The notes under the pieces are model-generated. The model made no database searches and had not been told where the DNA came from. It was given only the letters and a program-made list of their open reading frames with translations. Shown piece after piece: positions 46,612 through 58,274 of a stretch of DNA of 64,000 nucleotides (its first letter is position 1; each line of letters opens with the position of its first letter). Origin of the DNA: Orbilia blumenaviensis (taxonomy: Eukaryota; Ascomycota; Orbiliomycetes; Orbiliales; Orbiliaceae); NCBI GenBank assembly GCA_036872755.1, contig JAVHNS010000009.1:2046001-2110000 (forward strand), in the 5' to 3' direction. The translations under genes and the position numbers were made by a program.

Positions 46612-48724
46612 GCCATGAATTACGATTGGCTGGTGCCTCTGGGGTAGTAGGATTTGTATATGCCCCTCCTCACGAGACGTCCCGTTTTGGCCCTCTTCTT
46701 TGTTTCAGTGGGCCGTATATACATCGACTTAATGCAGGTATTGGCTTTGCCTATCCCAATACAGATATGGGGGAACGGGTTAGGACTTTACTCACACAGG
46801 GATGTTGGTCGCTTTTGCAGATGTCTAGCATCCGCTGGGTTATTATTTTCCTTGAATGCTTTGCTTTTCCTTGCAGCGGTGCATTCCGGCGTTATCTTTT
46901 TTAAAATTTACATACGACTAGACATCTGCGTACATATATAGAAGCCTAATTTGAGGTATCGAGGAAGTACACATCGGTACTATTGAACGCTGATTCCCTA
47001 CACATACTACTTTTATGAGACATGCATCCTCGGGGCGTACAAGATATACGAGGTGAGGCGGGCGATGTCAGCCGACGGTAGGTAGTACTGATCTAGATGA
47101 CTGATCCATTTCATATCGGCTATTGTTCCTGAATATTAATCCGAGAGATACCATGATTCATACACTCACTCGATTGGTATTTCTATCTTCATACCCACAG
47201 CCAAATATGATCAATTAACTAAGTATACTACTAGTGTTGGTATTTGTATAGGTAATTGCAGTATATACCCAGAATTATCAAGCCTCTCGTAATTTCATAC
47301 CAAAGCACAAAGCCGCCCAACTGCGAGTAGATATCAATCGGATGCCGCTAGGTATATGTGGCTTTCTAATGTTCGGCTGAATAAGGGCAATATTGCCAAG
47401 TGAACCAAAAACTGGCTGAAATCTACACAATAGTAGCGGGTTTGAGATGAATAGCCGGTGTAATCTTGATTCCTGTCCAGGTATAGCTAGGTTTACGAAG
47501 CCTTAAATGAAAGAAATACAATATACTAGTTGATTTAAACCTGCTTGCGCTTGCTTATGTTTGGCTAGCTTTCAAATTTGACATTTTGAGGTGCTTAGGT
47601 ACCTGGTTTCCTCTATCAAGTCTATATGTTGTAGGCGGGGAGATATGATTCGACGATTTGTAGATTGGCAAGACGGGTAGATGCAACTAGACTAAGTGGA
47701 TGTGGTTTACAGAGTATTTCCTTGAGCATGAAATTTGTACACGCGATTCAATAGCTCATACACTTGAATTGTGGCCTTAGGGCGCGGCGTTAAAGGTACG
47801 TACACGAGTCGTTGGAAATTGCTGCAGCGGACAATAAATCATCTACTGCATTAGGGACCACATGCATTACATGTATCTCTCCGCGGCATGCAGAGGTAGT
47901 ACATACATATACCAGAGGAGCTCCTCCGATCCCACAATACAATGACTCGAGGTGCGGTTTCTCCGGCAGTCGGTTCCCTCCCCGGAGATTCGCTAGCCCA
48001 CCGATTACCGGTGACTAATGGTTGAGGTCTGTCACTGGTCAATCCGCAGCGTAGTTGAGCCTATGCGCGAGGGCACCCGGATCGCAAGAAAAAGGCCTAA
48101 AAGAGGCGATATGCGCATGCGTTGGCCGCTAGCTAGCTGCTCATGGATGATTGTCCGCCCGCACCTGCATGCATCAATGCACTATGCATCATGTGGGTTA
48201 CACACAGAAAAAAATGGAATATTAGGGAAGATTGCACCAAAGTATCTTAGTTAGTATTTGCATTGTGGATGGCGATAGACGGCCGGGTCTAGCTTGAGGG
48301 TAGGGAAGAATGCCGGGGTCTATTGGTTTGGGATGAAGCCCATGGATGATATCCATGGGGAGATGTGTTATATTAATCATGATTAATTGGGTTTATTTCC
48401 AGAGAAGATCGGCATTCCAAAACCCTTGAAAGTTTGGAATGTTATATAGATCGTCTACAGTATATGATCAGTGCCTGCAATTAGCTAATATCAGTAAGCA
48501 GACCTGAAGCTACTGTCGGGTAACGACGGGCAGGGTAGGCGTAGTAGATTAATTTCGTGCGACATCAATGGTTGATAACGTGCAAAGCACTCGAGGTGGT
48601 TCTGCGGCGGAATATGCCATCTGCAGGATTGGTTTTATGTGATAAAAAGTGTGTGTGGATGTAGGTGTATCGAAGGGAATAAAAATGATAGCACTGCCTC
48701 TTGCACGTGCCGAGGGTGGGGTGG

Positions 48725-49334
48725 CACTGGGGGTTTCGAAACGTGTAGTATACACTTTAAAATAGTGTACTCTACACTTAAAGGCCGAAAGGTGTAAAAA
48801 AGTGTAAATGAAATAGTGTATTCTACACTATTGTTCTGAATTATTTAAATTATAATATGTTTGATAAGCAATTTGATAACCAGCTAATCTGTGTAACTTT
48901 CAGTTAATAGAATAAAACTACTGTAGCTATTTCAGTATCAACAATGGAAATTTGAAAATTACAAAATCAGTCGATTCAGACAAAGTTCTCCCGCGAGTGA
49001 ACTAATTATGCAACTGCGTGTCGTGCTGCTGCTGACCGTCGTCGCTGCTGACCGTCGTCGCTGCTGCTGACAGCTGTCGTTTGTTTTATTATTGAATTGA
49101 AAATCGAAAATCAATACTCTATTAGTACTACAAATCTCTTGGCATTACTGCCTAAAGTAGTAATTAATACACTTTTTTTTTGCTGGCAATTTACACTTTT
49201 AATACACCTTTTACTACACTTTTAATACACTTTTTTTACACTTTTTGTACACCTTTTTTACACCTTTCCATAGTATTGTACACTTTTCGTACATTTACAC
49301 CTTTTCCAAAAAAGTGTAAAAAAAAACCCCAGTG
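48725..49334. mobile_element. Non-autonomous TIR DNA element with subterminal repeats
   Basis: The ends are inverted: CACTGGGGGTTT on the left and AAACCCCAGTG on the right. The flanks carry the same word GGTGG (48720-48724 and 49335-49339), a likely 5-base target duplication. Inside each end, the word TACACTTT and its inverse recur: at least five copies in the left 110 bases in mixed orientation and about ten in the right 170 bases. The middle holds GCTGCTGACCGTCGTC tandem units (about 49025-49080). There is no open frame of note. CACTG ends and dense subterminal repeats recall CACTA-type or related elements, but the duplication length does not settle the superfamily. Confidence 0.65.
49025..49080. 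repeat. Tandem GCTGCTGACCGTCGTC units within the TIR element
   Basis: About three imperfect copies of a 16-18-base unit, GC-rich in an otherwise AT-rich element. Confidence 0.75.
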
Positions 49335-51783
49335 GGTGGTATCAGAATGCCCAATGGCACGTGGAATAGCTCCATGGAATGTGAATGGGGGTTTATGGGC
49401 TCACGAGGCCAAAGGAACTCATGATCATCTCAATCGTGTATTCGAGGACCGTTAATCCGTGAGCATTGTGAGAGATTGAGCGAACGGCAGAGCTACCAGG
49501 AACATACTACCAGACTGGCCTAGTTGGTACGGACTAGTAAGGCCCTACCTTCGCCGGAATTGGGGCTGGAGTGTGACAATCTTGGTGGGGAAAGTAAAGA
49601 ATTAATTTTCAAAAGAAGTTTAAAAGACCCAGAGGGTACTGGTACTGAAATATGAAGCCTCCCGGGTATGAGTGACTTCAGCTGAATGGAAGGGGGACGG
49701 ATGAGTAGAGAAATAGATAAGATATTCACGAAGTTGATACCGATGTAGAGGAGACTAACGGTACTATGATTTCGCTGGCCTCCTGACGTCTGACCAGCAT
49801 TGTTGACAGCTAGTTTCAGATATAGCTAGTGCGATATGGGTACTATGTCCCCGAAACGAGTACATGGTGATGGATGGCTATTGGATACGTGGGCCATGTC
49901 GACTATAATTATGTTGAATGTTTGAGTTATGCCGTTTGATAATTGTTTGATGAATTCATGAATCTGACAGCAGGACCCTTAGTAAGATTCGGATCTTGGA
50001 TCCTGGACAGGAAAAAGCATGTCATCTAAAGTGCTTAAGCCTAGAGTTCGTCTCCTTCCCCCGGTCCGTTCGTTTAATGACGGCTATATACTTTGCGGGG
50101 TGTTCTAGATCTTTTTCGGGGGGCTTTAATTGATCTTCTGACTAGTATTATAGATATTGGAGGAACGGAGGTTCAAAAGGACAGCTATCTAGCGTCATGA
50201 AAATTGAAAAAGGGAGGGACGGCTATTATGTCCAAGAAGTCGAGAGGGTCTTAGACCAAGTGGGTACAAATTACATTCATTGGTCTGCGACAAACAGAGC
50301 TAACTAGTGGGTGTGCATGCATATGTGCATATATTGGGGAACCGAAATGCCGCTAGTATCTCGTCTTCGATCTTAGAACGACCATAAGCAAGGAAGGTAC
50401 CTGGATGGGCTTTCCTCGCAACGGACACAGGGAGTATGTACGCAATACTGGGGACATCTGAGAGCGACTGATCGTGTCCTTTGTCTGGTTTGAAGGAAAC
50501 CCTTGAACGAACTCCCCTCTTCATCCTGGAGTTGTTTGACAGAGTTACATCAAACCTCGCCAGATGTGACCTCCGCTTTTCGGGTTGTGCGAAGGAGGCA
50601 AATAATAGACCAAGGCCAAGGAAACATATGGGAAAGAAACTCAGTGTTTCTTGTGTGACACGTCGACACTCGAATAAATGTCGATGGATACTCTAATCAT
50701 ATATTAATTACTTGTGTATTTTTTCAGCAAGCTGCCAGTTCCTCTAGTCTGTAAATGCTGTCTGTCTGTGGCTGGCCGTTTTCGTGAGACGAATTGATTG
50801 GCTAGAACACGGTGGATTCTAAAAGAGGTAGGCATAATACGCGGAGTACTGTGAGATGATTGAGGGTTCACAGAAAGCCAGCCGGCGCCGGGGAGAGGGG
50901 TGCAGAGGAGGTTAGTCAAGTACTTAGTTAGTAGTTGGTTTCCTTACTGACTTGGTTTGATGAAGGATCGAAGTCTATAATCCCCTCGTGCTCTGGAGGC
51001 CTTCGATTTTAGAATGATGTTATATCGGTACACTGACATATCGATAAGGGAGCATGCGCAGGTGTCGCAACCTCGCCTAACTTGACAGAACCATAACCAC
51101 TGTTGACCCCGTAATTATAATAACCGCCACTTATGCATATATGGCTTGGGACAATCAATGGTACCTCTTTGCTAAAGTGGGTACAGGTACTTACATACGT
51201 ACTTGTCCCTGTTTTAAGCCCAGCAGTGGCGACGTCGAGTAAGTGTGAGTACAGTACATACCTATAAGCTTAGGTGTTTAGCAAGCTAGGCTTCTGCTTA
51301 GTGGCAACCAAACCACTTGCATATAGCCCTAGCACTTACTAATAACTTGTCGTGCTTCTTGAGCAGGAGGCGGGCACTTATTTAAGCCCTTTAGTATTTG
51401 CTACCTCGGTGGGTACTTTCTTACTTAAGTCTCTGCTAATCAGCGGCTTCTGCTAGTAATTAGATTAGTACATGTACCTGTGCGTACGGATACAAGTATG
51501 GGGCTTTCGTTCCGGTTAGCACAAATCCCGCAGCTGCATTTATTCGGCAGTCCAGCGTCGGCATCCGGTCTGGTATGGTCTACTCGGTTACTTTACACTC
51601 ATCTCGACGTGCAGATTTACATGGTCCAAATGCAGACCCAAACATTCTCATCGAGGTCATGGATATCTGCTTCCTGTAGGCTTGTTGATCGAGCCAGGGC
51701 TCAACCACGATATGAGACTAGTCTTCTGACCCCCTTCAAGCGGTTGATCTTGCAAGATTGGCGTCTGCCCGCCTTTTTTTTCT

Positions 51784-51787
<4 letters not shown>

Positions 51788-51814
<27 letters not shown>
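51788..51814. repeat. A27 homopolymer
   Basis: 27 uninterrupted A residues, preceded by TTTTTTTTCTATTT. Same length as the run at 42728. Confidence 0.95.
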
Positions 51815-51816
<2 letters not shown>

Positions 51817-52330
51817 GAGCAGCGGGGTGAGCCGGCGCGGCAAGGGTCCTCGATATCGAGGAAACCTCACTCGTCTTCGTTTTCTATTCTGACCGTCCGA
51901 AGTAACTACATCCGTCCGTCTGTAGCTTGCTCTCTGTGCGATGTTTGAAAACTTAATAATGCAACGGTGAAGCGCTTGAAGCTTGAAGGCTCTCTCTCCC
52001 TTCTTACGTCGGCATATGTGGTGATGCGTCATGTCGTCCGACACCAGACTCGTCACATTCTTGTATCCCTCTGAAGCCCAGAAAGCGAAGCAAACGTAAA
52101 ACGAGCAAACTACTCGAAGGAAATATAGGGGAAACAAGGGAGACAAAAAAAAAAAAAAAAAAAGGACGATAGCATGCGCGTTACGAACATATACAGTGAT
52201 ATGATATTGGAGCCGAAGCTCGCCACTTAGGCCAATCTACTACGAAGGAAGTTTGATTCTAGCGGCCTCTTGGGTTCGATGCCGAACATGCGAACCATGC
52301 GTGCAGGCGACATACATATAGATACACCCT

Positions 52331-52372
52331 ATGTATGTATGTATGTATGTATGTATGTATGTATGTATGTAT
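52331..52372. repeat. (ATGT)n microsatellite
   Basis: About ten uninterrupted ATGT units. Confidence 0.95.
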
Positions 52373-53751
52373 CGATGTATTGATGGGATTAAGTGAGTAA
52401 GTACGTATGTATGCCTTGATCATGCCCACGGGCTCTGGCTAGCTCTCCAAAAATGATCATTAGCACAACCAAAGCTCAAGCTTTGACGCAGCTTCCACTC
52501 CTCCGAGCTCAAGCTACCTTTCAACAGATATCATCCACAGAAAACGTCTTGACCAACAGCTCGTCTCCTTTCGTCATCTTCTGAAGATCTCAGCATCAAT
52601 GGTTGAATAAGGGAAGTGGGTCTTCGTTCCTCCGAGCTAGCTGATTTTTTACTCCATGTACCCGCTTGCCAGCCTAAGCCTAGACCAGCCCAATCCATTC
52701 GACCCACACCATCTCCAACCACCATCGTTTACCGGGCCAGTAGCGATTGATTATTCGCGCATAATATTCCTCCACAAAAGGCTACCAGACCTTCCGAAGA
52801 GAGGCTCGAAGACGGAGACGCAATCCACCTTTGCTAAGCGCTATTGTAATTGCGATATTCTCAGCCCTGTGACTTGACAGACAACCATAACCAGGCCCCG
52901 GGCTCGTCATCTCAGTGCCTGATGAATACCTGAAACGAAGCGAGGTCAAAACCCAAGTCTAGCCGGGGAAGGAACATCTCAAAGCTTCCGCCCGAGGAGA
53001 AATTATCACAAGCGGATTCAATTTCCTTTCAGGCCTATGATACTATAATGATAATAATTTTTTGCAATTATTTGGACAAACTCAATCGAACAGAAGAGAG
53101 AAGAAGAAGAAAAAGAAACACTACAACCGTTCCATTCTCGCCGAGAAAACACGAAACGTGCGTATTGCATTATTATTTCGTAACAGTGAAGGATAATCCA
53201 TCAAAGTCGCGGGCCGCTTTGATTTGGACTGCGGGATACCTACGGGGTACTTAGCCAACAATTTGCCTTGATCTCTGCCGACTGAGAAAAGAAAAGAAAG
53301 GTATACCTATCCAAGTATCTGTAGCTTGCTGATTGCTTACAGATGAATGGTACCTCCAGTGCCCTGTACCCGTTTCTTACACCGACCTTCATCCGAGATT
53401 TCGAGACATCTCATAGATCGAGCTCTGGCCACGGGAGAGAGAAAGAAAAACAAGAGATAGAGGGACAAAGAACAGAAGAGCAGAGAAGAGAAGAGGGCAT
53501 TTCATGTCGCCGGTGACGAGGGCAAGGTCAGACGGCAAGTAACAAGGGCTAGGTTGCAGGAGGACGCCTGCCATGTTATGCGAGGTGAAAAAAAAAAAAC
53601 TGGAAAACGCCTCAATCGAGCCCACCCACTGCAGCAGACGACAGCGGACCCGCCTCAGCTTCTACTGCTATCCTTTTGTGCGTCTTTTAGCGGCATCCCG
53701 ATAATTTGGGACTAGAGGGGGAAAAGAACCTCTGTTTCTTAATTTTTCAAA

Positions 53752-53774
53752 TTTTTTTTTTTTTTTTTTTTTTT
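53752..53774. repeat. T23 homopolymer
   Basis: 23 uninterrupted T residues, about 1.4 kb upstream of the AcuK/Ert1-like start codon. Confidence 0.95.
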
Positions 53775-54520
53775 CCTAGTCGTCTTTCTCTGGTCAGTTT
53801 TTATTTTTATTTTTTTATTGACCTTGCTCGATCTCCCCGGTTCTCGAGTTCCTAATATTATTCGTCCGCTCGTTATTTCAAACCCGCCTTTTTTTTTCCC
53901 TTTTTGATACGTTCCCGCCTTTTCTCACTTGACACAGCGGTCTCGAAAGCAGCAGCAGAAGTAGCAGCGGCATGATACTGACGGGCATGCCTTCGTTTCG
54001 ATGTTGATATATCCTCTAGCCGTTGCATGGGAAGTTAACGTTGACGTTTGACGAACCAATCCCTCAGCGAGCTGGCTGTTGCTCCTTGCTAGCACCCTCC
54101 GCAGTAGCAGCACTTACGAACTAGCTCGAGCGACGATAGCGCCATACCAACGTCCCGAGTTTCTTTCGTTATATTATTGATCTTGATCTTAAAAAGGTCA
54201 GTGAAGTACCAGCTCGGATGTTCCCTCCCCTCTCACGAGAGCCGAAAAAGCGAGAAGAGACTATATCACAGAGAAATAAATCTCCAGACCTCGCGCGCTT
54301 CTTTTCCCCTGGCCAGACCCGGCCGACACATGTGTCCCCGGGCTCACAATCTCATTCTTTGACTTGGCTGGATGACTGACATTGGCTGACACTGGCTGAC
54401 ACTACCTCGGTTGCCGTAAAGGCCAGGTCCGATTCTGCTGGACGTATATAAACTTTCGCCCGAAAGGAACCCCGAAAAGAGAAAAAAGAGAGAGCAAAAG
54501 AAAATATAAAAATTAGTAGG

Positions 54521-54545
54521 AAAAAAAAAAAAAAAAAAAAAAAAA
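54521..54545. repeat. A25 homopolymer
   Basis: 25 uninterrupted A residues in the presumed long leader of the AcuK/Ert1-like gene. Confidence 0.95.
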
Positions 54546-54678
54546 CCGAACGGAGAAACAAACGAACGAGCGAGCGATCAAGCAAGCAAGCAAGAAATTA
54601 AAATTAATTGGTCTGGGAAAGGACCCAAAGGCTAAAGGGCTCTTCCCCAACGTCACAGGCCGGCCCGCCCCATCGAGT

Positions 54679-54726
54679 CAGTTCGGTTCAGTTCAGTTCA
54701 GTTCAGTCAAGTTCACTTCAGTTCAG
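54679..54726. repeat. (GTTCA)n-like repeat
   Basis: About nine GTTCA/GTTCG/CTTCA units with small changes, about 460 bases upstream of the AcuK/Ert1-like start codon. Confidence 0.85.
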
Positions 54727-55183
54727 GTAGCGAGCACGCATATCGCCAAGTCCCCCGGATCCAAAATTTACTCCAGCTTCAACGAAAATAATCCTAACAG
54801 CCCCCCTCCACACCCCCCCTCAACGTTCGAGAACAATTCCATATACCGAGTCCTTGTATCTAATGCGCCTCAATTCGCGAGCGCTCGATCCGACCAGCAT
54901 CGTCAATCGAGCTCTATTACGCCCGTTGGACCACTGCACTTCGCTTGGGTCGCTTCCCACCGCCTGCTCGCGTGACACCTCCGACGCCAGACTCGCACAG
55001 CTTCCTCCCGAGATCCCTTGAAGCCGCCGGATATTGCCTAGATACATATCATACTACCAGCACGACTAGTCGATACCTCCTATCTTGTCTATCTGGTTTT
55101 TTTCCACGGTTTCTCCAATCCTACGAACCTATATCACCTATACATCGGCGACTTCAAGCTGAATCCCTTTCCCTGATTTGCTC

Positions 55184-57306
55184 ATGTCGAGCGTGAACAA
55201 CAGCACGACGTCACCAACTGCGGTGAAAGTCTCCTCGAAAACTAGCCTCAGCGCGGCAGCTGCAAAGGATCCGTCTCGCCCACGGCGGAAGAAGGCCAGA
55301 AGAGCCTGTCATGCCTGCCAGAGGGCGCATCTGACGTGTGGTAGGACAAAATACCTTGTTTCATGTTGGATTTCATGCAAGCTTCGGGTTTCGATCGCAC
55401 ACACCCTGCATAGATAGAGGGTGAAAGTGCTGTTCTAGAACTTCATACGATCTTTCTTGGTTTACACTTGTCGGGACATGGTTTTGACTGACCCGACCCT
55501 TTCTATTCTCTGATTAGGTGACGAACGACCATGTCAACGGTGTATCAAGAGAGGTCTCCAGGACCTCTGCGCAGACGGCGTGCGCAAAAAGGCGAAGTAT
55601 CTTCATGACGCACCCATTGATACACCTCCGCCAAAGGACCATATTCGTACCACCCAAGTGCAGAAGCAGGCCCCTTCGAATCCCGGTATTTATACGGGAG
55701 ATGGCACCATCAACCCGCTCTCCATGGACCAAACCCCAGATCTCCTTACGCCACAGATCAGTACTACTGCTGAAGCCAATCTGGGACTGGGAGCTATGCC
55801 TCAATCGTCTCAGAATCCCCAACAACAGCAGCAGTTTGGGAACCCTCCGTTCTTTGATCCTGCAGATCCCTCTATCTATAATTTTGACATTGCCTCCTTA
55901 AACTTTGGTTCTCACTACGGTGCTTTGGAGTTCGGGATGCTGGGCCATATGACCGGCGGTGGGGCAAATGCAACTACGCCTGAATCCAATGGGTCTGGCA
56001 ATGGTTATCAGCAACAGGCGCCGTTTTCACCCTCTGGCGGACCGGCCTACCTTGCCCTAGGTGACACAGGTTTTATGAATGACTGGGGAAATTCCCGTCA
56101 AAATAGCGCCGGAAATATTCTCGCAGGCACAACATCTGGTCATCAGAATCATGCCTTCACCGTTACAAACGGCCCGGGTAGTGGTTTGACCTCCCCTTCA
56201 CCTCCACTTCCATCTCCTAAACACCCTTCGACGTTGTACGATATCAACGTACCACCCGCTACTGCATCCCCACCAATGTCAGTCGCCAACTTCTACAGCC
56301 CGGCCACCGCAAGACCGCTTAATTACGAGAATATCTTCAACCATGGCCACCAGACAGCCATGTCCGCACCACTGGCTAAACCGATCCATCCTCTCCCTAC
56401 CGCTCGGAGACCAAAAGACCCTTCCACTTTGTATACGACAGTTACAAAACCGTATTCATACACCGCAGGATTTCATCGCCTCCTCGTCGTGCTTAGAAAT
56501 CGGTTCCCGCCTCCCTTACTAAATAGGATCGCTAGGTCGATGGCATCCTATCGCCCATCCTTCATTGCGTGCACAAAAACACTCAAGGAGGAGGATCTCC
56601 TTTTCATGGAAAAATGTTTCCAGAGAACTCTTTGGGAATATGAAAAGTTTATAGGACAATGCGGAACCCCCACCATCGTTTGCCGTAGGACTGGCGAAAT
56701 CGCTGCAGTTGGTAAGGAGTTCTGTCACCTAACCTCGTGGCCCAAAGACGTCTTGCTGGGAAAAACGCAAAACCTCAATACCAACTTTGGTAATAGCAGC
56801 CTCGGAGAAAGGGAACAGCAAGTCATCTTCGGGCAACAAACACATAATGCTGGAACGGAACAAAACCCCAAGCCGGTATTCTTAGCCGAGCTATTAGATC
56901 AGGAATCCGTGGTCGAGTTTTACGAACAATTCGCGAAATTGGCATTCGGAGATGCTCGAGGATCGGTTATGACTAAATGCAAGCTGTTAAAATATCTGCC
57001 TGCTGATGTCCCTACTACTGATGATGCTGGGAAAAGAAGAAAAACGAGTAACTCGACTCCGGTCAGAGGCCCAACGGGCCAGATGTCGAGAAATGGGGTA
57101 GTTGGTGAGAGTGGGCTTGACAGCCTAGCAAAAGACGGGAAAGTAGATTGTACCTTTTGCTGGACAGTCAAGCGAGATATGTTTGATATTCCAATGTTGA
57201 TTATTGGAAATGTGAGTGTCTTTCTCCGTCCCTGGTTCTGGTGTATGTTGCTAACTATATCCCCAATATTTAGTTTTTGCCAATTCTCCAGGGCCACCTA
57301 TCCTGA
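55184..57306 (+). CDS. Zn2Cys6 transcription activator of gluconeogenesis, AcuK/Ert1-like
   Basis: Three exons, 55184-55340, 55518-57211 and 57274-57306, encode 627 residues. Family members activate gluconeogenic genes (PEP carboxykinase, fructose-1,6-bisphosphatase) on non-fermentable carbon. The zinc cluster is complete once the first intron is removed: Cys42, 45, 52, 58, 61 and 70 (CxxCx6Cx5CxxCx8C), in [17 protein letters not shown] plus [15 protein letters not shown], followed by the family tail [12 protein letters not shown]. The first intron splits the cluster between Cys52 and Cys58. The middle is Gln/Pro/Ser-rich. A PAS-like module follows (about 434-520; [20 protein letters not shown]), as in Ert1 and Rds2. 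The third exon adds only [10 protein letters not shown], which matches the conserved family end. The leader upstream is long and repeat-rich. AcuM/Rds2 is the closest alternative paralogue. Confidence 0.92.
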
Positions 57307-58274
57307 GCGCATTTCAGAATGGTATCTTATGATATTCATATCACGCATACTGTGACATTTGCGGGCACTTTGCATGGGGTATTCTTATCTTTTTGGGAAC
57401 AACTTATCTGATACCTAGGACGGTTTGCTATATTTTTAAGTTTATTTTGATTTTTGACTCAGATATCCACAGTAATCTGGCGTACGTCAAAGCACGTGGG
57501 GCGTTTTTTATTGACTTTGAAGCATATTCTAATACCTTAGCGGTAAAACCGGCGCGCGGTTTGGTTTTGATCAACTTTCACCTGTTCACTTCTTCCCTAG
57601 CCATCATTTTTTACATTCTCTTATCTTTCGACAAAAGCCGAGACTTGTGCAAAGAGCACAAGTCCCCCCAACCCAGCATCCTTACACCCCTTCCCCATCT
57701 TGTGGCATGAGACTTTCCTTCAAGCCAACCCATTTCTTCCTGGCATGCGACGAAATTTCCATGATGATCTTATGCTATCTGCTACTTTTCAGCTCTTGTA
57801 CACGTGTACAACCATATTCTTTCAGATCAAAAAAAAGAGGACTTTTGGGAACCGAGAAGTTGCTAGTTTGTGCTTCTTGCATTTGACGGCAGTACTACAT
57901 CATCCCTTCGTACGACACAGTCTATTTCCGCTCTGTTGAAAGTTTCCCGAGCTATCGAGAAATTTTATGTTTTGTTTCTGCTTTTATATCCCTTTTTTTG
58001 TATGCTGTATGCTGCATGCCGTTCGATGCTCCAAAAGTTCGTCCCTTTTTTGATCACTTACTGTATTATAATTTATATTGCACCAAGGTTGTAGGATCTT
58101 GGATAAAAAAAAATACATCTGACGTTTCTACGCAGAGATGCTATCATCGTTTTCTCGTTTATGCAGTAGCTGTGATACCGATGTCTTTTGTAAAACTTGT
58201 TCTAGACCTTTAAAAATTACCTGTACAAGTACTAGCTAAGCGATGCTCCGGCTGCATATACGAAATTCAGGAAC
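57307..58274. other. Intergenic between convergent genes
   Basis: T-rich 3' regions of the AcuK/Ert1-like gene and of the minus-strand hydrolase-like gene. Open frames of up to about 105 codons are T-rich and unsupported. Confidence 0.5.

Larger units (their letters stand above)
46612..55183. other. Gene-poor region of about 8.6 kb
   Basis: No protein gene could be supported. The stretch contains a 610-bp TIR element (48725-49334), an (ATGT)n repeat, a (GTTCA)n repeat, and pure A or T runs of 19-27 bases at 51788-51814, 52145-52163, 53752-53774 and 54521-54545. The last 1.5 kb, rich in C/T and short repeats, probably forms the promoter and leader of the AcuK/Ert1-like gene. A decayed-repeat origin for the rest is likely. 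Confidence 0.5.

Noticed and set aside
57393..57710. 105-codon frame downstream of the AcuK/Ert1-like gene
   Set aside because: T-rich 3' region. It starts without ATG context and the product is Phe/Leu/Ile-rich without motif.
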